Assembly: GCF_003437035.1 (NCBI RefSeq)
Contig: NZ_QSRL01000019.1
Location: forward strand, 1 to 26,994
Direction: 5' to 3'
Length of the DNA: 26,994 bases
From: Collinsella sp. TF08-11AT
Lineage (GTDB): Bacteria; Actinomycetota; Coriobacteriia; Coriobacteriales; Coriobacteriaceae
The notes under the pieces are model-generated. The model did no database searches and was not told where the DNA came from. It saw only the letters and a list, made by a program, of their open reading frames with translations. Both the position numbers and the translations under genes were made by a program. How positions within the stretch are numbered: position 1 is the stretch's first letter; every line of letters begins with the position of its first letter. Below are positions 23,002 to 26,994 of the stretch, piece by piece.

Positions 23002-24867
23002 CTACTTCGTGCGCGGGATACCCAGCACGTCGAGCGCGTTGGCCATAATGGACTGGAATGGCACCGCGGCGGCATCCGAGCCGCTCGGTGTTCCATCGAG
23101 TGTGATATAGCACAGCACCTTGGGCGATTGTGCCGGCGCAAAGCCCATAAAGGACGACATATAGTTCTCCTTGAGGTAACCCCCGTTCTCGTCAGCACGC
23201 TCGGCCGTACCGGTCTTGCCCGCCACGTCATAGCCATCGACCGCACCGCCAACGCCCGTGCCTTCGGACACGACCGTCTGCATGCACGATGTCACCTGGG
23301 CGGCAGCGTCGTCCGATATCGCACGCTCGCCTTCGCCCCAGTCCTTCTCATCGCCCTTGCTGGACTTATAGAAGTGCGGAGTCATCATCACGCCGCCGTT
23401 CGCGATGCCGCCCACGGCACGTGCGACCTCAATCGGCGAGACGGACAGCGCCTGGCCAAAGCTCATCGAGCCCAGCGTGGCGCCGTCGTACTGGTCGCGC
23501 TCCTTGACGATACCCAGACTCTCACCCGGAAAATCGACACCGGAGCTATGACCAATGCCCCACTTGTCCACATAGGTGGCAAAATCATCGGCACCGATCT
23601 TGCGTCCCACCAGAACAAAGCCCACATTGGACGAACGGCGCATCATCTCACGCACGTCCATGGTCATGGTGTAGTCGCGCTTATCGGCGTCGGTAACGGT
23701 GTCGTCGCCGACCTTAATGCTCGCCGGCACCTCAAACGACGTGCTCGAACGCACGGCGCCCAAGTCGAAGCCGGCACCGGCCACAAGTGTCTTAAAGACC
23801 GAGCCGGGCTCGTAGGCATCGGTAACCAGGCGCAAGTTCATGTCCTCGGTCTTGGCGTTTTCCAGATCGGTCTGGTCATATGTCGGATACGAGCATGCCG
23901 CCAGAATCTCGCCCGTCGTGGGATCGGTGACCAGGGCCGAGCCATTCTTGGCCTTGGTCTTTTCGACCGCCTCGGCCAGGGCGTCCTCGGCGGCACGCTG
24001 GATATTGACATCGAGTGTCGTCACGATGTCCACGCCGTCCACCGCGGCAACCTTTTTATAGGCGCCGCCCGCGATATAGCTACCGTCCCTCGCCCGCTCG
24101 CGCACCAGCGAGCCGTTCGTTCCGGTCAAAAGCTTGTTGTACTGCTTCTCAAGGCCCGTCAGACCGTCGTTGTCCACGTTTACCACGCCAAGCACCTGCG
24201 ATGCCAGGTTGCCATAAGGATATACGCGCTTCATGGCCTGCTCAAAGAGCACGCCGGGCAGATTCTTCTTCTCCAGCGCCGCAGCATCGTCCTCGTCCAC
24301 CTGGCGTTTGATATACACCCAGGTGCCATCGGACATAACGAGATCACGACAGGTTTTCTTATCGATGCCCGTAGCTTTGACCAGTGCCGAGACCGTCTTG
24401 TCAACGTCCTCGATAAGCTGAGGATTCACGGCGATGTTGCGGCATTCGACCGACGACGTCAGCACGTTGCCGTTACGGTCGTAGATGGTACCGCGCTTGG
24501 CATACAGCGTCTGCGCAAGCAAGCGACGTGCATCGGCACGGTCGCGTAACTTATCGGCTTCCACGATTTGATAGTCGGCAAGGCGAAGGACGCCCAAGCC
24601 CAAGCCAAACCCGATGAAGCCCATGACGGCTTTGCGACGGGGCAGCGGCGTGCCCGTGAGCCATTCGGTCGACGAGCCCTTGCGCGATCTGGTGTTATGC
24701 ATTTGAGGGCCACTCGAGCCACGGAGACGCGACGCAGGGTCGTTGCCATAGGACGGCCTCGCGTTGTAAGATGGCCGACCCGTTCCTTGATAACCAGAAC
24801 GTCCCCGCGATGAGGGACGTCCAGAACCGCGACCCCGGTCGGAGCCGCGGCGATAGTCATTTGTCAT
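23002..24867 (-). CDS. ftsI: FtsI-type septal penicillin-binding protein (class B)
   Basis: This 621-residue class B PBP cross-links septal peptidoglycan alongside FtsW. A membrane segment lies at about 80-97, the pedestal (PBP dimer) domain follows (including KRGTIYDRNGNVL, 124-136), and the transpeptidase domain has all three active-site motifs: S356-V-F-K359, S412-S-N414 and K551-T-G. The 79-residue cytoplasmic tail is rich in Arg, Gly and Ser and unusually long. There are no PASTA repeats, unlike SpoVD or Pbp2x. The ribosome-binding site is weak, and the gene is 17 bp after the ftsL-like gene. Confidence 0.94.
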   Translation of the reverse strand: MTNDYRRGSDRGRGSGRPSSRGRSGYQGTGRPSYNARPSYGNDPASRLRGSSGPQMHNTRSRKGSSTEWLTGTPLPRRKAVMGFIGFGLGLGVLRLADYQIVEADKLRDRADARRLLAQTLYAKRGTIYDRNGNVLTSSVECRNIAVNPQLIEDVDKTVSALVKATGIDKKTCRDLVMSDGTWVYIKRQVDEDDAAALEKKNLPGVLFEQAMKRVYPYGNLASQVLGVVNVDNDGLTGLEKQYNKLLTGTNGSLVRERARDGSYIAGGAYKKVAAVDGVDIVTTLDVNIQRAAEDALAEAVEKTKAKNGSALVTDPTTGEILAACSYPTYDQTDLENAKTEDMNLRLVTDAYEPGSVFKTLVAGAGFDLGAVRSSTSFEVPASIKVGDDTVTDADKRDYTMTMDVREMMRRSSNVGFVLVGRKIGADDFATYVDKWGIGHSSGVDFPGESLGIVKERDQYDGATLGSMSFGQALSVSPIEVARAVGGIANGGVMMTPHFYKSSKGDEKDWGEGERAISDDAAAQVTSCMQTVVSEGTGVGGAVDGYDVAGKTGTAERADENGGYLKENYMSSFMGFAPAQSPKVLCYITLDGTPSGSDAAAVPFQSIMANALDVLGIPRTK

Positions 24868-24884
24868 ACTCAGCTACCGTCTTG

Positions 24885-25355
24885 TTACTGAGCGGTCGCG
24901 GTCGAGCTAGCGCCCGCGGCTGCATCCTGCGAAAAATCAAGTGTAACGCTCTCGCTGGGCTCCACCATGCCATAAGCGCCTGCAAGGTCGCGAATGCGCG
25001 TGTCGGCACCATAGACCGAATGCATGACCTCCAGGTCGGAGCTCTCATCGGTCGCCTTCTCGAGCGTGTTGGTAAGCGCGGCATTGCTGTTGAGCACCTG
25101 GGCCGTAACGCCGGCGAGCGCCACACGGGCGACACCGATCGTCATGAAGATGGCCGCAATGATGCAAAACGTTTTAAGAACGCTCATGAAAACCGGGCTT
25201 ACCGCCTGGTTTGCCTGACGGCCCGCGCCCGTGTAGACATCAAAGCGCGGCGTGCGCTGCTCGCGGGGAGCAGCGGGAGCCTGCGGTGTCTCACGATAGG
25301 CGGGCATGGCGCTCATATCATAGGCGAGTGCTGCGTTTGAAGTGTTGTAGCCCAT
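24885..25355 (-). CDS. ftsL: FtsL-like bitopic division protein
   Basis: This 156-residue protein is poorly conserved and is assigned by position between rsmH and ftsI and by architecture. It has a roughly 55-residue Pro/Ala/Arg-rich cytoplasmic part, one membrane segment (about 57-82), then an Asn/Leu/Glu-rich stretch suited to a coiled coil (85-115). The segment RIRDLAGAYGMVEP (120-133) is the usual FtsL/septum-initiator ending, after which a Ser/Ala tail follows. FtsL pairs with FtsQ to activate FtsW-FtsI. GGAGG lies 9 nt before the ATG. Confidence 0.8.
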   Translation of the reverse strand: MGYNTSNAALAYDMSAMPAYRETPQAPAAPREQRTPRFDVYTGAGRQANQAVSPVFMSVLKTFCIIAAIFMTIGVARVALAGVTAQVLNSNAALTNTLEKATDESSDLEVMHSVYGADTRIRDLAGAYGMVEPSESVTLDFSQDAAAGASSTATAQ

Positions 25356-25445
25356 GATATGCCGCCTCCCATCCCGAGTACGTTGGTAGTGTGTTTAAGC
25401 TTCGTTTATGGTGCGAGCGGGAGGTCCAATATCGCGCGGTCGCGT

Positions 25446-26411
25446 CTACAGACGCTGCGCCACGCGGATCTTGGCTGATCTCGCCCGAGGGTTGCGCGCA
25501 ACCTCATCGGGTTGGGCAACCAGGGGTTTGCGGGTGATGACCTTGAGTATCGGCACGTTGCCGCACACGCACACCGGAATCTCCGGCGGACACGTGCACC
25601 CCTGGCTCATCTCCTTAAAGTGGTTCTTTACGATACGGTCCTCGAGCGAGTGATACGAGATGACGCAGATGCGTCCGCCCGGGTTGAGCCACCTTGTGGC
25701 GGCGTCTAGCCCTCGCTCGAGCACATCGAGTTCGTGATTGACCTCGATGCGAATGGCCTGGAAACTTTTCTTGGCTGGGTGTCCGCCATGCCGACGAGCG
25801 GCAGCGGGGATACCAGCCTTGATGATCTCGACAAACTGACCGGTGGTTTCGATCGGCTCATGCTCGCGGCGGCGCACGATCTCACGCGCGATCTGCGAGG
25901 CGAACTTCTCTTCGCCGTAGACGCGTAGAATCCGGGCGAGGTCGTGTTCGTTATAGGTGTTGATGACCTCAGCTGCGTTTAAGGTGTTGTTACCCGGATC
26001 CATCCGCATGTCCAATGGGGCGTCCTCGTTGTACGAAAAGCCCCTGCCAGGGATATCGAGTTGCGGCGACGAAACGCCCAAGTCGAACAGGAAGCCATCG
26101 ACCCCGGGCACCTCGGCCGAGCAAAGCAGCTCGTCCAAGTCGCCGAAGTTGCCCTTCAGCAGCTGGTGCGGTACGCCGGGAACCTCGCGGTCCAGACGGG
26201 CGCCAGCGGCCTCGAGGGCCATGTCGTCCTGATCGACGCCGAGCAAAAGGCCGGTCTCCCCCACCTGCGCGGCCATCTTTACCGAATGGCCGGCACCGCC
26301 AAGGGTGCAGTCGCAGACGACGGAGCCGCTCTTTAGCTGCAGCGACTCAAGCACTTCGCCGAGCATGACAGGTTCATGCCGATATTCTTGTGTCAAGATC
26401 CCACGCTCCAT
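25446..26411 (-). CDS. rsmH: RsmH, 16S rRNA (cytosine-N4) methyltransferase
   Basis: RsmH (MraW) methylates C1402 of 16S rRNA using S-adenosylmethionine. In this 321-residue protein the start HEPVMLGEVLESL, the SAM-binding region CDCTLGGAGHS and the family signature FDLGVSSPQLDIPGRGFSY followed by DAPLDMRMD are all present. The C-terminal segment ISYHSLEDRIVKNHFK is typical. ATG at 26411 has a weak, distant ribosome-binding site, and TTG at 26396 with GGAG 9-10 nt upstream is a possible alternative. The gene is 20 bp after mraZ. Four Cys in CTCPPEIPVCVC near the C-terminus look like a metal-binding cluster. Confidence 0.94.
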   Translation of the reverse strand: MERGILTQEYRHEPVMLGEVLESLQLKSGSVVCDCTLGGAGHSVKMAAQVGETGLLLGVDQDDMALEAAGARLDREVPGVPHQLLKGNFGDLDELLCSAEVPGVDGFLFDLGVSSPQLDIPGRGFSYNEDAPLDMRMDPGNNTLNAAEVINTYNEHDLARILRVYGEEKFASQIAREIVRRREHEPIETTGQFVEIIKAGIPAAARRHGGHPAKKSFQAIRIEVNHELDVLERGLDAATRWLNPGGRICVISYHSLEDRIVKNHFKEMSQGCTCPPEIPVCVCGNVPILKVITRKPLVAQPDEVARNPRARSAKIRVAQRL

Positions 26412-26431
26412 CCGTTACTCGTGCCTTGCCC

Positions 26432-26866
26432 TTACGAGAAGAAGAGGTCCAGCAGGGCCTCGTCATCATCGTCCTCATCGGCCGTAGCGCGGTCCCAAAC
26501 CTCAAGGTGGTCGTAGTTGCCCACAACCGTGACCTCGCGGTCGAGGTTCGCCTGCTTGCGGAGAGACTCAGAAAGACCGATACGACCCGCGCTGTCCACA
26601 TCCATCGACGTGGTGCGCTTGTTGATCGCCCTCATGAGCTTCTGGTCGTTGATGTCACGCGGGTTAAAACCCTCGTGGCCCTCACGACCCGCGAAGAGTC
26701 CTTCGACCCACTTATCGAAGGCCTCGGCAGAGAACACGTACAGAGCATCGACATCCAGGGCTTTAAACACGCGAACGTGCTCTCCAAGCTCCTCACGAAG
26801 GGGTGCAGGCAGGGACAGACGACCTTTTGCATCGAGATTGCGCTCGTATGCACCCGTCATTCCCAT
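26432..26866 (-). CDS. mraZ: MraZ, transcriptional regulator of the dcw cluster
   Basis: MraZ is a ring-forming DNA-binding protein that represses its own dcw promoter by binding tandem TGGG-type repeats. The 144-residue protein has the expected duplicated AbrB-like units: DAKGRLSLPAPLRE (12-25) and DSAGRIGLSESLRK (91-104), each in a roughly 45-residue repeat. The C-terminus is acidic (131-136). A GGAGG-type site precedes the ATG. As the first gene of the cluster it has matching TGGGG repeats in its promoter region (26951-26987), which supports autoregulation. Confidence 0.96.
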   Translation of the reverse strand: MGMTGAYERNLDAKGRLSLPAPLREELGEHVRVFKALDVDALYVFSAEAFDKWVEGLFAGREGHEGFNPRDINDQKLMRAINKRTTSMDVDSAGRIGLSESLRKQANLDREVTVVGNYDHLEVWDRATADEDDDDEALLDLFFS

Positions 26867-26902
26867 GTGCGCCCTCCCCTCGGTTACTCAGATGGCACGT
26901 AC

Positions 26903-26919
26903 GCGGGGAACCACCCCGC
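26903..26919. repeat. Second inverted repeat in the mraZ leader
   Basis: GCGGGG-AACCA-CCCCGC lies 37 bp from the first copy, at about +9 to +25 of the predicted transcript. It could be a second operator half for looping or cooperative binding, or an RNA hairpin in the leader. Confidence 0.7.
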
Positions 26920-26934
26920 CTGTCGACGTCATCA

Positions 26935-26963
26935 ATAATATGGGGAACCGCCCCATTTTTCAA
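26935..26963 (-). promoter_or_regulatory. Main dcw promoter upstream of mraZ
   Basis: On the minus strand TTGAAA (26958-26963), a 17-nt spacer and TATTAT (26935-26940) form a near-consensus housekeeping promoter. The start of transcription would be near 26928, about 60 bp before the mraZ ATG. Confidence 0.75.
26940..26956. repeat. Inverted repeat inside the dcw promoter spacer
   Basis: ATGGGG-AACCG-CCCCAT, a 6-bp inverted repeat, fills almost the whole gap between the -35 and -10 boxes. It shares 12 of 13 core bases with the repeat at 26903-26919. Confidence 0.75.
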
Positions 26964-26987
26964 CACCTTTCCCCACCCCTTCCCCCA
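26951..26987 (-). promoter_or_regulatory. MraZ-box-like TGGGG repeats
   Basis: On the minus strand TGGGG begins at 26987, 26975 and 26955, with a degenerate TGTTG at 26965. Three of the steps fall on a 10-bp period and one on 12 bp. Tandem TGGGN repeats at 10-bp steps are the known MraZ site in Escherichia coli and mycoplasmas. The cluster covers the -35 box and part of the spacer, so binding should block the promoter. Confidence 0.6.
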
Positions 26988-26994
26988 CCCCTCC

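Noticed and set aside
22876..24549. 557-codon plus-strand frame
   Set aside because: Antisense to ftsI, whose three active-site motifs are intact; the product resembles no family.

Overview
The window looks like a chromosomal stretch from a moderately high-GC Gram-positive bacterium, most likely a coriobacterial actinomycete such as Collinsella. This is an inference from three things: FtsZ together with SepF and DivIVA but no FtsA, GC-rich C/G-ending codons, and the family likeness of the proteins. No rRNA, tRNA or CRISPR array was seen.

Left edge (1-535): the N-terminal part of an IS30-type transposase runs off the window on the minus strand. Upstream of it lie a GC hairpin and a 38-bp perfect palindrome. 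Plus strand (536-3173): a PiT phosphate transporter and its DUF47 (PhoU-like) partner, a roughly 108-nt near-palindromic element, a GT-rich tract, and a small nitroreductase whose first half shares the GT-rich composition. A terminator facing each way separates this block from everything to the right.

Minus strand, read right to left (26994 to 3252): a division and cell-wall (dcw) cluster in the order mraZ, rsmH, ftsL-like, ftsI, murF, mraY, murD, ftsW, murG, murC, murB, ftsQ, ftsZ. It makes lipid II (MurF, MurD, MurC, MurB, MraY, MurG) and builds the septum (FtsZ, FtsQ, FtsL, FtsI, FtsW). murE is missing from its usual place between ftsI and murF. The cluster starts at a clear promoter (TTGAAA, 17 nt, TATTAT) carrying MraZ-type TGGGG repeats and two near-identical inverted repeats. 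A strong terminator follows ftsZ.

Downstream of ftsZ, many Gram-positives have pgeF, yggS, sepF, yggT, divIVA. Here the same genes are present in the same order, but a complete phosphate-uptake set (pstS, pstC, pstA, pstB, phoU) sits between pgeF and yggS. The pgeF stop codon overlaps the pstS start codon. A TTACGTT direct repeat with 11-bp period upstream of pgeF is a candidate Pho box. High-affinity (Pst) and low-affinity (Pit) phosphate uptake are therefore about 4 kb apart, on opposite strands, and the Pst set is embedded in division genes.

Most notable points: the pst insertion into the division neighbourhood, the yggT gene with no AUG/GUG/UUG codon at its natural start (ATC is the best candidate), the dcw promoter architecture, the compositional mosaic in the nitroreductase, and the long charged disordered tails on several divisome proteins.
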